Positions 1-11,102 of a stretch of 64,000 nucleotides of DNA are shown here, one piece after another. Each line of letters begins with the position of its first letter. Positions within the stretch are counted from its first letter, which is position 1. The stretch is from contig NC_063257.1 in NCBI RefSeq assembly GCF_019578655.1, forward strand, positions 11,718,001 to 11,782,000, written 5' to 3'. A program made the translations under genes and the position numbers. The notes under the pieces are model-generated. The model made no database searches. It was not told where the DNA came from and saw nothing but the letters and a program-made list of their open reading frames with translations. The DNA is from Ricinus communis. Lineage: Eukaryota > Streptophyta > Magnoliopsida > Malpighiales > Euphorbiaceae.

Positions 1-700
1 ATATTGGTGGTAGCTTCGAATAAATATAAACTACCTCCTTAAAGGAAAAAAAAAAAAAAGAATTTATTTGTTTTAGGATAATTACAAATACTTCTTCTTT
101 CATCCTCTCTTTTAATTGTTTTATTGTTTTATTTTCTTAACGAACAGTACTGATGAAATCCCGTATTTTTAATATAAAAAAATATCGAATAAACTTTAAG
201 AGATATTTGTAATTATTTTTTTCTTTTTATTTTTAAATAACAAATGCACTTTATATATTTCAAATCAAGGCTTTTTCTTTTTCTTTTTGGATCTTTTTAG
301 TTAATTCAATTTGAGAAAGAAAAAAAAAGTTTAATGCTAAAAACTTAGAACTAAAGAAATCTAGTAAGAAATAAAGTAATTAATCAAAATTAACTGAGAA
401 TTTTATAACAGTACCGGTTGCATTTAATTTTAATTTAGTCAGTAAATATTAATTTTTCATCTACATTACCATCTGGCTATTTCTATCATTAAAAAATTAA
501 CACGTTACAAAAATAATTAGTAAAAAAAAATACAATATACTATAATTTATAAATGATAAATGAAATTGTAACAAAAATTACTATTAAATAATTATATATA
601 ATAAAATAAATCAAAATTCTGGGATTAAATCACAATTAAGTGAGAGTTTAGTTATCTATCATACAATTATCACATCACATGATCAATGAAAATGATCAAT
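1..700. other. AT-rich intergenic DNA
   Basis: The stretch is A+T-rich with poly-A and poly-T runs and no open reading frame of substance. I see no recognisable repeat boundary or RNA gene in it. It lies upstream of the DUF1442 gene and may include distal promoter sequence. Confidence 0.6.
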
Positions 701-783
701 GCATGTAAATGTCATTCCATTGGAAACAATTTGGGGGAGGCACTCATGGTGGACACGTTGATTGATTGGAATTCTTTTTCCCC

Positions 784-790
784 TATAAAG
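784..790 (+). promoter_or_regulatory. Candidate TATA box of the DUF1442 gene
   Basis: TATAAAG lies in a locally less AT-rich stretch. Transcription would then begin around 815 and require a 5' UTR that is spliced at a tgcag acceptor near 1390 before the start codon at 1467. The 5' UTR exon structure between these points is inferred, not resolved. Confidence 0.4.
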
Positions 791-1146
791 TTTGAGTGGA
801 ATACTTTATTTTGATTATAAGGTTGCAAGCAGTTGGTGATTTCCAGGTGTCCCGGCAACCACTAGTTTAGAGATGACAAGTGTCTGAATCTGTAGCCACC
901 TGTATGGATTTCAGGGAAAGCAGAAAAAAGATCTCATCTTCCATTAATAATTGAAGAGTTGCATGAGGAGAAGCTTCTCTTCAGCTGCCACGACTTCACC
1001 TACATGCACATTAGGCCTGTCCCAGTGTGCCACTTGTCCGTTTCAGACATTCAACCTCAGATCTTTTTTCTTGTTCGTTATTCAACAACTTATACTATGT
1101 TAAGTGCCATTAGTTTAAGGAAGCTTTTTATCTTAACCTAAATATG

Positions 1147-1180
1147 TATTTTCTTATAATATATATATTATAAGAAAATA
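1147..1180. repeat. Perfect 34-bp palindrome
   Basis: The 34 bases read identically on both strands: the left arm is tattttcttataatata and the right arm its exact reverse complement. It lies in the presumed leader intron of the DUF1442 gene. It could extrude as a cruciform or be the remnant of a small inverted-repeat insertion. Confidence 0.8.
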
Positions 1181-1466
1181 AATTGAAGTTTTAATATTTT
1201 TTTGATGAAAGTTAATATTAATAATTATTTAATATTAAACAGTAAGGTGCGACTTTTTTTTATTAGTTATGATATTTTATTGATAAAAACGAAATCTTTT
1301 GGCCATTAGGTGCGTCTCTTCTGCCTATATATATGTTAACAGCTATATGGACTTCCATCACAATCTTTTTTGTTGCTTTTATTCTTGCAGGAATCAGGAG
1401 TCAGCAGTTTTATCCATTTCCCAACCTCTTTCTTGGAATCTTCCTTCAGTTCTTACAATACTGTTC

Positions 1467-2212
1467 ATGGAGTGGTCTCCTCAAGCTGCCATGAAGGCTT
1501 ACTTGCACACTCTTGATCTGGTAATTCTTTTAACCTTTCTGTTTTGATAATTATTTTAGAGGGTCGTTCTGCACCTTTGAATGAGCTTTAATGTATTTTT
1601 GTTTTTTTTTCCACATTTCAGTATCAAGCAAACGAGAAGAACACTTCGTATGGAAGCACAGACATCATGGAACCAAAATGCATGGAATTCATATCAGCTT
1701 TAGCAGCTGGAAAGCAAGCCAAATTAATGGTGGAAGTAAGCACAGAAGGGATAACCCCATTTACTATAGCTTTAGCAGCGGCAGCGAAGCAGACAGGAGG
1801 CAGGCTAATTTGCATTCTTGCCCATCATCAAGACTTAAAGAGAGGCAAAACCCAATTATTAAAAGATGATGATAATCATCAGGATCTTGCAGATGTGATT
1901 GAATTCGTTTGTGGGAATCCTTTCCAAGTAGCTATGGAGTACAAGAACATTGATTTTCTTGTTATTGATGGAAAGTTAAGGGGTCATTTAAAGTTGGTCA
2001 AGAGTTTTAATGTGAACCCAAGGAGATCTGTTATAGTAGGGCACAATTTGCAGTACAGCAAGAATGGTGTTTCTTTTGGTCAGCTTTTGAATGGAAAAGG
2101 AGGAGTTGGGGTTGTAACTTTGCCTATAGGAGAAGGAATTGAACTGACTAGAATTGAGCCAATCAATAAGTGGAAGAGTAAAAGGAGATTTCATGTCACC
2201 TTTGAGAATTGA
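1467..2212 (+). CDS. DUF1442 family protein (two exons)
   Basis: Exon 1 is 1467-1520 (18 codons, opening MEWSPQAAMKAYLHTLDL). The intron 1521-1621 has gt...cag borders, and exon 2 is 1622-2212, giving 214 residues. The N-terminal WSP..A.KAYL.T pattern, the central E(F/L)ISALAAG stretch and the DFLVIDGKLRGHLKLVK segment match plant DUF1442 proteins, usually 200-230 residues long and often annotated as putative SAM-dependent methyltransferase-fold proteins; their biochemical activity is not established. The start was chosen because the motif begins right there and the upstream frame runs through a likely leader acceptor near 1390. No signal peptide or membrane segment is visible, so a soluble protein is expected. 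A Mutator-like transposon begins about 660 bp downstream. Confidence 0.85.
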
Positions 2213-2861
2213 AGAGTTCCTCCAATCACTCTCTTGTGAATTCTTCTGCTATGTAAATTTTTATGTGTAAACTTTATAATGTCACAATGTATTGTTTTCA
2301 TCAATGAAAAAATTGATGAATATTATACTCTTAAAGGTATTAAGTTTTAAAGATCAATGAAAAAATTTGATTTGATTTTCTTTTGTTTTTTGTTGCATTT
2401 ATAATGCTTTTAGACTGGGTTGGGGTGATAAAACAATCTAAACATTTCGAATTTGATATTAATTCAGTTTAATTTTTTAATTCGTTTGATCTTATTTAAA
2501 AATATAATAATTAGTATTTTATTAAAATTTAAATTAGAACTATTTTTAAATTTATCAAAACTAAGATTAAATTTTAAAATAATTATTTAATTAGTAATAT
2601 TCGTGAGGTTTTAAGCTTGTTATTAATAATATATAATCTATAATAATATGATAAATTAATATATTTTTAAAATAAATGTTATTAGATAAAGTTAATAACT
2701 TTTTTTATGTTTAAATATATAATAAAAGTGAGGGTAGTTATATAAGGATAAATTTCTTCTATGACAAGAAAGAATACAAGACATGAGCATTTAATTTTTT
2801 TTAAACCATCCAATATATATGGAGGATTTATTCAAAATAGATTTTAGGGATTGTCTGGTGT
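2213..2861. other. 3' flank of the DUF1442 gene, AT-rich
   Basis: This contains the presumed 3' UTR and AT-rich spacer up to the transposon's target duplication. No other gene is visible. Confidence 0.5.
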
Positions 2862-2870
2862 ATACATAAA

Positions 2871-3072
2871 TGGGTTAAATGCGTCGATGGTACCAAACCT
2901 TTGCACTTTTTTTCAAATGGTACCAAACTTTTAATTTATTTCTTTTTGGTACTACTATTATTTCTGTATCTTCCGCCAGTACCAAAGAGGATCCGTCACT
3001 TATTTGCTGATGTGGCTGCCGGATTTATGAATGATAACACACAACTTGCTACATCTGTTGCTAACTCAACAA
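2871..3072 (+). repeat. Left terminal inverted repeat of the MULE
   Basis: About 202 bp match the reverse complement of 7861-8066 with scattered differences. It contains repeated tggtacca sub-motifs. Similarity fades after ctaactcaacaa near 3072. Confidence 0.9.
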
Positions 3073-4148
3073 ATAGTTATCCAACTCAGCAATTAACAAC
3101 ATCTAGTTTTTATTCCCAATTTATAACCCTAAACCCCAAATAAATAACCCTAAATCAGGAAAATTCCCAATTTATGAAACCTAGTTTTTATTATATCAAT
3201 CGATTTACTTTCTCTAATAATCGATTCTGTGGCTTCCTTGTTCTTTATCGTGTCGAATAAATGGAGTAAGAAACAACTGAAAGTGTGTTTAGTGTTGGAG
3301 TTGAGCCACTGATCTATATGTGCATGGTGACTTCGTCTCTCGAACTGAAAGTGAAGCTTTGCCAAAGACAACTAAAAGTGAAGCTTCGTCTCTCGAACAT
3401 AAAGGAAATCCGAGCACAAGTTTGGTTATGCTCTATTATAGTAAGTTTTGGGGATGCTGTCTTAGCTTACATTGATATGTTTTGAGTTGTAATGAAGAAC
3501 CTTCTTCTTGTACATGTTCTTCATTTTTCATTTTATTAACTTAAAAATAGATAGTGGTGAATTTGACCTTACAACTGCGTTGCTGAATGAGTACAAGAAT
3601 GGATTAGTTTGCTAAATTCAAAGCTGCAGAAAATGAAAGAAGAAAGAAGGAGCATGAAGTGCAAAATGAACCTGTCTAAACTTGGCTGTTATGGTGTGGC
3701 TAGGATTGTTATTTAGAAGATATAGCTTTACTTAAAGATGTACTTTGGATATTTACAACTACTGTTACTTATGTAATTTACTGATGAATGAATGAAATGA
3801 TAAATGAGTATTTGGTTTTTACAGTAGTTGATTAATATTGCTTCATTTGAATGTTATTGTTATGATAAATATGCACAGACATGTCCTATATAGAGCAATC
3901 CTCGCAATAGACAAATTGAGTGAAAATAATTGTACTATGTTGACTACTTTAAATAATGAAATATTTAAATAAAAAGTGAATGAATGTGGAAATTTTGTCC
4001 ACATGAACCCTACATCCAAGGCTGTCAAAAGCCATTACAAAAAATGAAATTCTGTCAAAGGACCACATGTTAGGTCCACACATATATTAACATATTAACA
4101 ACACAACAACCAAAATAAACATTATTTTTTAGGGTTTCCAATTGTAAT

Positions 4149-7100
4149 TCATTTGTTCTTTGCATTTCCTAGAGGCACCCAAGCTCTCTTCTTTGTTGAA
4201 GTACTTCCATTAATCTTCTGTTTTCTTTTGTCTTGTTTTGTTATTGTGGTAACTCCTTCAGCCCCAACATCTTTGCTCAACAATCCTAGGGATTTGAAAG
4301 TCTTTTTTCCCTTAGCTTCAGTTCCTCCTTTCTGTGTTTGTGAAAGTCTTCCAATAGCCAGATCTGGTGGCAGCTCATTCAACAAATCATTAATGCTTTT
4401 ACTCTTCTTGCTGGTAGGTTTTGAAGGTGATGTAGTAGAATGAACTGCAGGTTTCTCTGATTCTTTTACTGATGGTGTTATATTGAATAACTGTATAATA
4501 AAGTCTCAAGTTAGCATACAGTTGACATTACTGAATAAATATTAGAGGTGACATATTACTTACCTGTGACAATGGTATTAGCAGTGATAAATTATCAAAT
4601 GTTGAAGTTGTCCCTAAAGGAGCTGTGTTTGTAGGAGCTACATGATCAAATTGGTCATCTACATTCTATGCTGCTGTAGTTACAACATTTGATTCCTTTT
4701 CCTTTTGCTGTTTTTTTGTCGTTCTATTTACCTACAATAAGAAAGAAAAAATTGAAGGGGTATTATATACCAATTGGATATAAGTAACCAATGTCAGATA
4801 TCAATTAGATATAAGTTACCTATGTTTGGTACCAATTGGATATAATTATACAATGTTTGGTACCAATTTGATATAGTTTGGTACCAGTTGGATATAAAAG
4901 AACACAGTTTGGAACCAATTCGGTATACTTACAGGCATAAGTAAATAAGAAGAATGGCATACTTACAGGTAGTTTTTCCCTCCTTGTAGAAGTACCAGCA
5001 CCATGAAACCTCTTGATGTGGCCCTTTGCACCACAAACTGTGCATGTCATCACAGAGCCCTTCTTGGTGACCTTACCATTTCTGATCAGACCCTCCAACT
5101 CCTCTTTCTCTAACCTTCTCTTTCTAGCAGGTCTGCTTTTTCTAGGTTTTATTGGTTTGCGGGATAAGACTGGTGGGGTAGTTGCCTTAGGCCAAAATTC
5201 TTTATTGGTGGTTGGGTTAATCAAATGGCTATAGCATTTTAGGTATCTTTCAACCTTGTAGAAGTCATGTATATAAAATTTAGGGTTCTCATTGTTATAC
5301 CAAATTGCACATACAACATGACAACAAGGTATTCCAGTTAGATCCCACCTCCTACATGTGCATGTCATTTCTTGTTTGTCAACTACAAACTGTCCCCCTA
5401 GGCCAACCACTTGAAATCTCTCACCTCCATACCACTCTGTTGTAAACATCCAGCAAAATTCTTTGCATTTTTATAGTTTTTTCAATATCTTAGGGCAGTA
5501 AGCAGATGCCACTCTTTTTATAGCATCCCTGTTCTTATGTATCCTCTTCATTAATTTTATTCTTATAACCTCATTCATAGCTATTACACCCTTGCTTCTA
5601 GCATCTAAGATAAAATTGTTAAAATACTCACATAAGTTGTTAACAACATGTCACACTTAGCATCAGTCCTAAAATGAGATCTAGAATAGTGATGAGGAGG
5701 GATGTTATTCATGTAGTTATGTCCTTGATGTGATGCTGCTGCAAACTTCTCCATTATCCTTTGAAAAATCTGGACATAACTTGCCTTAGCAGCACCCCCA
5801 CAAGTTCTTTTAACCCTAGACTATTAAATTTCTTCCTAAAATTATTATACACATGTCTAACACAAAATCTATATTCAGAATTAGAGAAAGTTCTTCAATG
5901 ACAGGAATAAGACTTATTCCAAAAGAACAACACACAATTAATATCATTATGCCAAAATATATGAAGGAATAGAAAAGCAAATTGTGAAGAGTATTTACCT
6001 TCTACCTATCAGTCATAAACACCCATTGATAACTGTTTGTTATCCCCACATCTTGAGCCAGCAGCTCTAAAAACCATTTCCAGTTCTCCTTGTTTTCTTT
6101 TTGCACAACACACCATGCAACTGGATAGATGCAGTCATTTGCATCTAAACCAACAGCTGTAAGAAGCTGTCCTCCAAATACTCCTTTCAGCCAACAACCA
6201 TCCAAAGATATGAAAGGCCTATAAAACTTAAATCCTTCCCTCAATGCAGCAAAGCACACATACATTTGATTAAAAACACCTTCATTCAAATCAAAAACTA
6301 TTGTGCTTCCTGGATTACTTCTCAAGAGTTCTAGCTTGTAATCATGAAGGCTAGAAAGCTGTTTTGTCTCATCACCATTGATAAATGTCAAAGCAGCATT
6401 TCTTGCTCTCCATGCTTTCAGTCTGGACACTTCAACACCACAATCTTCTTTTACAACTTGTATGATCCATTGAATTGCCTAACTAGGATCAGCTCTGAAC
6501 CTTTCAACATAATGTTCAGCTATCCAATTGGCATTAACATGCCTATTGTATGCCTCTCTTGAACAGTTGTGGATGAAATTGGCTGACTTTATCTGCACTG
6601 TTTGTTTGTCTGAGTTCAGCATGTAGGCCCAAATGAAAAACTGGCATCCTTTCTTGCATTTTGCCTTGCATTTCTGCCTTGTATTTGGCCCAAATATAAC
6701 CTGGTTTCTGCTTTTGATTGATGAGCTCTTCACAGCATCCTTGAATTGTTTGAAGGAACTGAAGAGCATTCTAATCTTGAAGTAGGGATTTGCCATGTCA
6801 GCCTTCTCATTAAACACATGCCATCTCTGCTTCCTTGAATCTGCATCGCTGTGTTCAGATGAGGAACATGACAACATCTCATCTGATGGACAATAAACTG
6901 TGCCATCTATTTCTTCAGAGAACTCCTCAGCAGGTTGCCTAGCACTTCTAGAACTAGATGGTATATCCCTCTCAACCTCCTTATCAACAAACTCATCAAA
7001 CATGGCATCATCATCAGCATCTTCATCCCCAGCTTTTTCTTTTGTTTCACACTTATCCCTACTAAATATATGCATTAATTTAGAACCCTCCATACCCATT

Positions 7101-7624
7101 GCCATTTCTAAAGCATCCTTATCAGTTTCAAGGCTTGTCAACCCATCACTCATACTCTTTGTAGGATCCTTCCACATAATCAGCTTTGTTTCAGGATTCA
7201 TTCCTAGCTCTCTAGCCATTGAATCAATTTCTATCCTGGATATCTTATCTAAACTATAAAAATCCATAGCTCTTATATCCCATATCTTAGGTTGACCTCT
7301 ACCATCAAGTCCATAATCATGCCAATACAAAGTGAAGTATTTGGAATTAGGCACTGCAAAATAAATAAATTAAACAAATGTGAAACAACCATACACAAGC
7401 AGTGTTTATAAATAAACATCATCAACATTCTTTGCATTTTTAAAAAGGAATTAGGAAAAACCCTAGCTCCTGCATTGTTAACTTCCAAATAAATGCAGCA
7501 TGCATTACTCAATGAAAGATGCAAAATAGCTTTCAAAAATCAAAGAATAACTATCGGCCCGCTTGTACTTACAATATAGTGGTGGGTCTTCGGCTTTCTC
7601 CCTTACTCGCCAATCGAGTGTCAT
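4149..7624 (-). pseudogene. MULE transposase, degenerate
   Basis: A likely first exon is 7624-7573 with a strong gtaagt donor, joined to an acceptor at 7354. The second exon opens with a PB1-like domain (LDKISRIEIDSMARELGM), then an acidic linker, then the MuDR-type DNA-binding region (7353-6480). An in-frame TAG sits at 6479-6481, followed in the same frame by the DDE transposase core (6478-6002): ISLDGCWLKG carries the first Asp and VFMTDR the second, and another TAG follows directly. The 5930-5450 stretch is frameshifted. The SWIM zinc finger (CTCRRWDLTGIPCCHVVC) and a zinc knuckle lie in 5449-4960, and basic C-terminal exons continue to 4149. The knuckle reads CTVCGAKGHIKRFH, ending in His where Cys is usual. 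At least three in-frame stops plus frameshifts make this a pseudogene. Confidence 0.88.
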
Positions 7625-7860
7625 TGTTCTACAATGTCGCAATGTCCAGGTACGAAGAAGAAGGTCAGAGTCTAAAAACGAGAGATTCAGAGATTGTTGA
7701 TAATGGAGGTGGAAGTCGAGCGGTTTGCGTTGATTTTTGAGGTTTGGTACCAACGGTTACTTTTGTGTTAGCTTAGAGGATGAAAACAATTTCATTACAA
7801 TTTCTCTCAATTTTTTAGCTCAAATTAAAGGTAATTAGTTAATTACTGACTAGTATTAAG

Positions 7861-8066
7861 TTGTTAAGTCAGCAACAGATGTGGCAAGTGGTGTGTTATC
7901 ATTTATAAATCCGGCAGCCACATCAGCAAATAAGTGCCAGATTCCTCTTTAGTATTGGCAGAAAATACAGAAATAATAGGAGTGGTACCAAAAAGAAACA
8001 AATTAAAGGTTTAGTACCATTTGGAAAAAAGTGCGAAGATTTGGTACCAGCGGCGCATTTAACCCA
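7861..8066 (-). repeat. Right terminal inverted repeat of the MULE
   Basis: About 206 bp are the inverse of 2871-3072. Its inner limit, ttgttaagtcagcaac, pairs with the ctaactcaacaa end of the left copy. Confidence 0.9.
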
Positions 8067-8074
8067 TACATAAA

Positions 8075-10384
8075 CCATATGATACTTTAATGATGTTTTT
8101 TCTAGAAATAAATATGGTTGTTAAATTGGTCCGGTCCGATCGATTAAGCTGGAATCTGTTTCATATCTGAGAAGATAATTTTAAAATCTACTTTGGATAA
8201 AGCTGTCAAAAATTTATCAACTTAGTTGGATAGACCAGTAATTTGATAATCCAGTCACGAGTCACACAGATCTAACGGGTCTAATTTTCTTTTAAAAATT
8301 AATTAATATAATATATTTTTATTAATAAAATAGTATCATTTTGATAAGATATAAACACTAAATAAATTTAATTATATGTTGTATTAGTTTCTTTTTCCTT
8401 GCTCAATTCTTAAATTTTGCATTTCAAGAAAATGTACTATCTTCTTTTCAATCAATTAATGTACTAAGAGATATTAGCCAAATTTTTAAGTTGAAAACAT
8501 TAAATCTTAAATTTATCCAACGCTAGAGATATTGATATCCTATTTATGCAAAGATCAAAATTATAAATAAAAGAAATTTGTGATTACTTATTTGAATATT
8601 TCTGAATAATTAAGTTTGCCATTGAAATTTCTTTTCGAGATAAAGATATTAATATTTGTTGAATGTTATATATTATTGGATTTAATAATTAGATAATATT
8701 AAACTATATTTTTTATCCAACAATATATAAAAATAATTTTTGCATAATAATTTTAATTATCAGTTCAATTTCGGTTGGACTTCTGAACCATCTATGTAAT
8801 ATATTGCACATCTGTATATTGCTGATAATTTAGAAATTTTAATAATGTAATCATAATATTATTTTCATTATCATACTGTAATGGTATTAAAATTTTAAAG
8901 ATTAAATGGAAAATACCAAATTTGATCTGATTTTCTTTTGCCTTGTGGTGGATTTTTGTTCCTTCTAGCAATACAATTTCTCTTGGTTAAAAAAAAAAAA
9001 GCCCGTCATTTCCCAAACTACTTAGGTGGTGCGAGCCATGTCATCTCAGGTTCAACCGTCACATGCCACCTCGCCATACACACTCATAAATGGCATAGAC
9101 CACATTACTCAAAACAATTCATGGCTAACTAATGTTACTAACCACGTCAGCATGGCACATTACAACACACGAGATGCCTATCATCTCTTATGTCAAGGGG
9201 GCACATTACAAGTGGCACATACCATGTCATCACACAAAATACAAGGTTATGTCCATGTCTTTTGCTATGGTAAATGGGATAAAATCAAAGTTATTGATTC
9301 TGAGCCGTTCCGTTCGAAATGCTCTTGATATCTTATTTTATTAAGTAAAATAGAATAAAATATTTTTTGTTTTATATCAGTCAAAATCTCGACCATCTCA
9401 AACTGAAATGATCGAGATTGAACTGAAATTATTATTTCAATAGAAATTAATGAGATGGGCAGAAATGAAGCAATTTCTCTTTTTTCTTTTATATGGTTTT
9501 TGATAAATAACTTTTACTTCTATTTAAAATATGAAGAAAAATCAAATTTTCTCAGAAATAGATTTGTTAGATGAATTTTTATTTAATATATGTAAACAGA
9601 TAAATTTATAGTACTCATTTTATTATTTAAATATAATTAGTCTTTTACAAGTGTGTTGCATGCTATTATTATTATTTTGATTATAAAATAAAATAAATAG
9701 ATATAATTTGATAGAATTTTCAATATTTAATATTAAGATATAAAATTCTAAAAAATAACAGCAATCTAACTATTTTTAAATTTTTTAAATTTTTTTAAAA
9801 TTTTAAAATTTTTATATACAATAAAAAAATATATATTAACATATCAATATAATTGATATTACTATTTTTAGAATTAAAAATATATTATATAATTAAAAAA
9901 TTAATTTATTATAGAATATAATATTAAAATTATAATTTAAGATGTTATAAATTAGAATTATTATCTAAATATAAAATTAATTTATTAATTAATATAATAT
10001 TATAATATAACTAATATGCTAATTCTTAGGATATAATTAAAATTATTAGAATTATATATAAATTTAAATTTCATGTGTCAAAAGAATACATATATCAAAA
10101 ATTAAATCTTATGTGTCAAAAATTAAGCATATATATCAAAAAATTTTAGGTCTCAGAAATTAATATATATTTATAGATTATCTGATTAGAAAAATATTTA
10201 TTAGTTAATATAATATATGAATATAATTCATGTGCTATTTTTTAGAATTAGAGTCCATGTTTAATTAGAATTATTTTATACATTAATAAATTAATGAAAA
10301 AGCTATAAAATTACACATAAATTTGAATCACATATGTCAAAACTGAGTACACATGTTAAAATAAAAATCTTATATATAAAAAAC

Positions 10385-10434
<50 letters not shown>

Positions 10435-10850
10435 ATTGATGTTTAATTTATTTTTTCATTGATTTTCATTTATTGTAGGCTTCTTTTATGTAACTGAATA
10501 ATTTCTTTAATTTTTGGTTCATTTAAAAAGAAAAAAAAATAGACACCCAATTTAAGATATGGCAGTTGTTAATGAAAAACTTAATAAAAAGAATAAAATG
10601 AAAACTCAAGCTTTTGTAAAAATCAAGGTGACAGGTACCTTTTCAAAATTACAATCTTGGAAAAAAGAGTTTGCTTTTATAAAATTATTACAACAAATTA
10701 AATAAAGTGCATCAAGAGAAAAATAAAATAAATATTAAAAATATAAATGTTATTGATACCATAAAAGAGGTATGTGTTTATGTAAAGAATCCAACAACAA
10801 AAGCGGAGGCCCAAAAAAGAAAAGCACAGCAAAAATCTAACTCAGAGTTA
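8075..10850. other. Intergenic DNA, AT-rich, with unplaced repeat-like patches
   Basis: No gene is supported here. At 9000-9300 a less AT-rich patch rich in cacatg/catgtc/cacatt words has open frames but no recognisable protein, and may be a worn transposon end. At 9385-9416 aatctcgaccat and atgatcgagatt form a short hairpin. At 10060-10390 short near-repeats of 'atgtgtcaaaaattaa' type recur imperfectly. Confidence 0.5.
10389..10430. repeat. (TA)n microsatellite
   Basis: About 21 uninterrupted TA units lie roughly 600 bp upstream of the first hexose transporter TATA box. The tract is likely length-polymorphic. Confidence 0.95.
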
Positions 10851-10992
10851 TTTCCTATTGCTGTTTGGATTTGTTGTCCAATTGATGTCCCAAAACAAGT
10901 AGGATTTGTAATACAAACTCGGATTTGCTAACAGAATAAGGAACCGTAATACAAACACTAATAGGAGACTGAGAGTTAAAAGATGAATTCTC

Positions 10993-11000
10993 TATATAAA
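10993..11000 (+). promoter_or_regulatory. TATA box of the first STP gene
   Basis: TATATAAA lies about 105 bp upstream of the start codon. The block from about 10855 through this box is nearly the same as 37070-37223 upstream of the second copy, which argues that both copies share one promoter design. Because this box lies downstream of the in-frame ATG at 10983, that ATG cannot be the translation start. Confidence 0.75.
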
Positions 11001-11033
11001 CCCAGCATTACTAACCTTCTCAACCCATCCTTC

Positions 11034-11076
11034 ATTCTTCAATCTTCAATCTTCAATCTTCAATCTTCAATCTTCA
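11034..11076 (+). repeat. Heptamer repeat in the 5' leader of the first STP gene
   Basis: The pyrimidine-rich heptamer atcttca is repeated about six times between the TATA box and the start codon. The paralogue has a shorter tract of the variant attcttc at 37250-37283. Confidence 0.85.
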
Positions 11077-11102
11077 TTGATTCAATCAAAATCAATCAAA
11101 AG

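Larger units (their letters stand above)
2871..8066 (-). mobile_element. Mutator-like transposon (MULE) with long TIRs
   Basis: This 5.2-kb element begins tgggttaaatgcg and ends with the inverse cgcatttaaccca. The inverted repeats extend about 200 bp on each side and are very similar by eye. A 9-bp direct duplication flanks it. The interior carries one gene on the minus strand coding for a MULE transposase with PB1-like, MuDR, DDE, SWIM and zinc-knuckle regions, now interrupted by stops and frameshifts. The intact ends and clean duplication show the insertion was a single event. The broken gene means it can no longer supply its own transposase, although its ends could still be mobilised in trans. 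Confidence 0.93.
2862..8074. repeat. 9-bp target site duplication flanking a MULE
   Basis: The nine bases atacataaa occur at 2862-2870 and again at 8066-8074, immediately outside the inverted repeats. Nine base pairs is the usual duplication length for Mutator-type transposition. One base at the right end is shared between repeat and duplication, so the alternative reading is an 8-bp duplication (tacataaa) with perfectly symmetric TGGGTT/AACCCA ends. Confidence 0.85.

Noticed and set aside
3110..3160. Repeats of aaccctaaa near the left MULE end as telomeric sequence
   Set aside because: Only a few scattered ccctaaa words are present, inside the transposon; there is no array.
6900..7259. 119-codon plus-strand Ser-rich frame
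   Set aside because: It is the antisense shadow of the acidic linker in the MULE transposase.
10983..11102. Longer start for the first STP gene at 10983
   Set aside because: The ATG lies upstream of the TATA box, and the added residues come from the heptamer repeat; the paralogue starts at the position equivalent to 11103.
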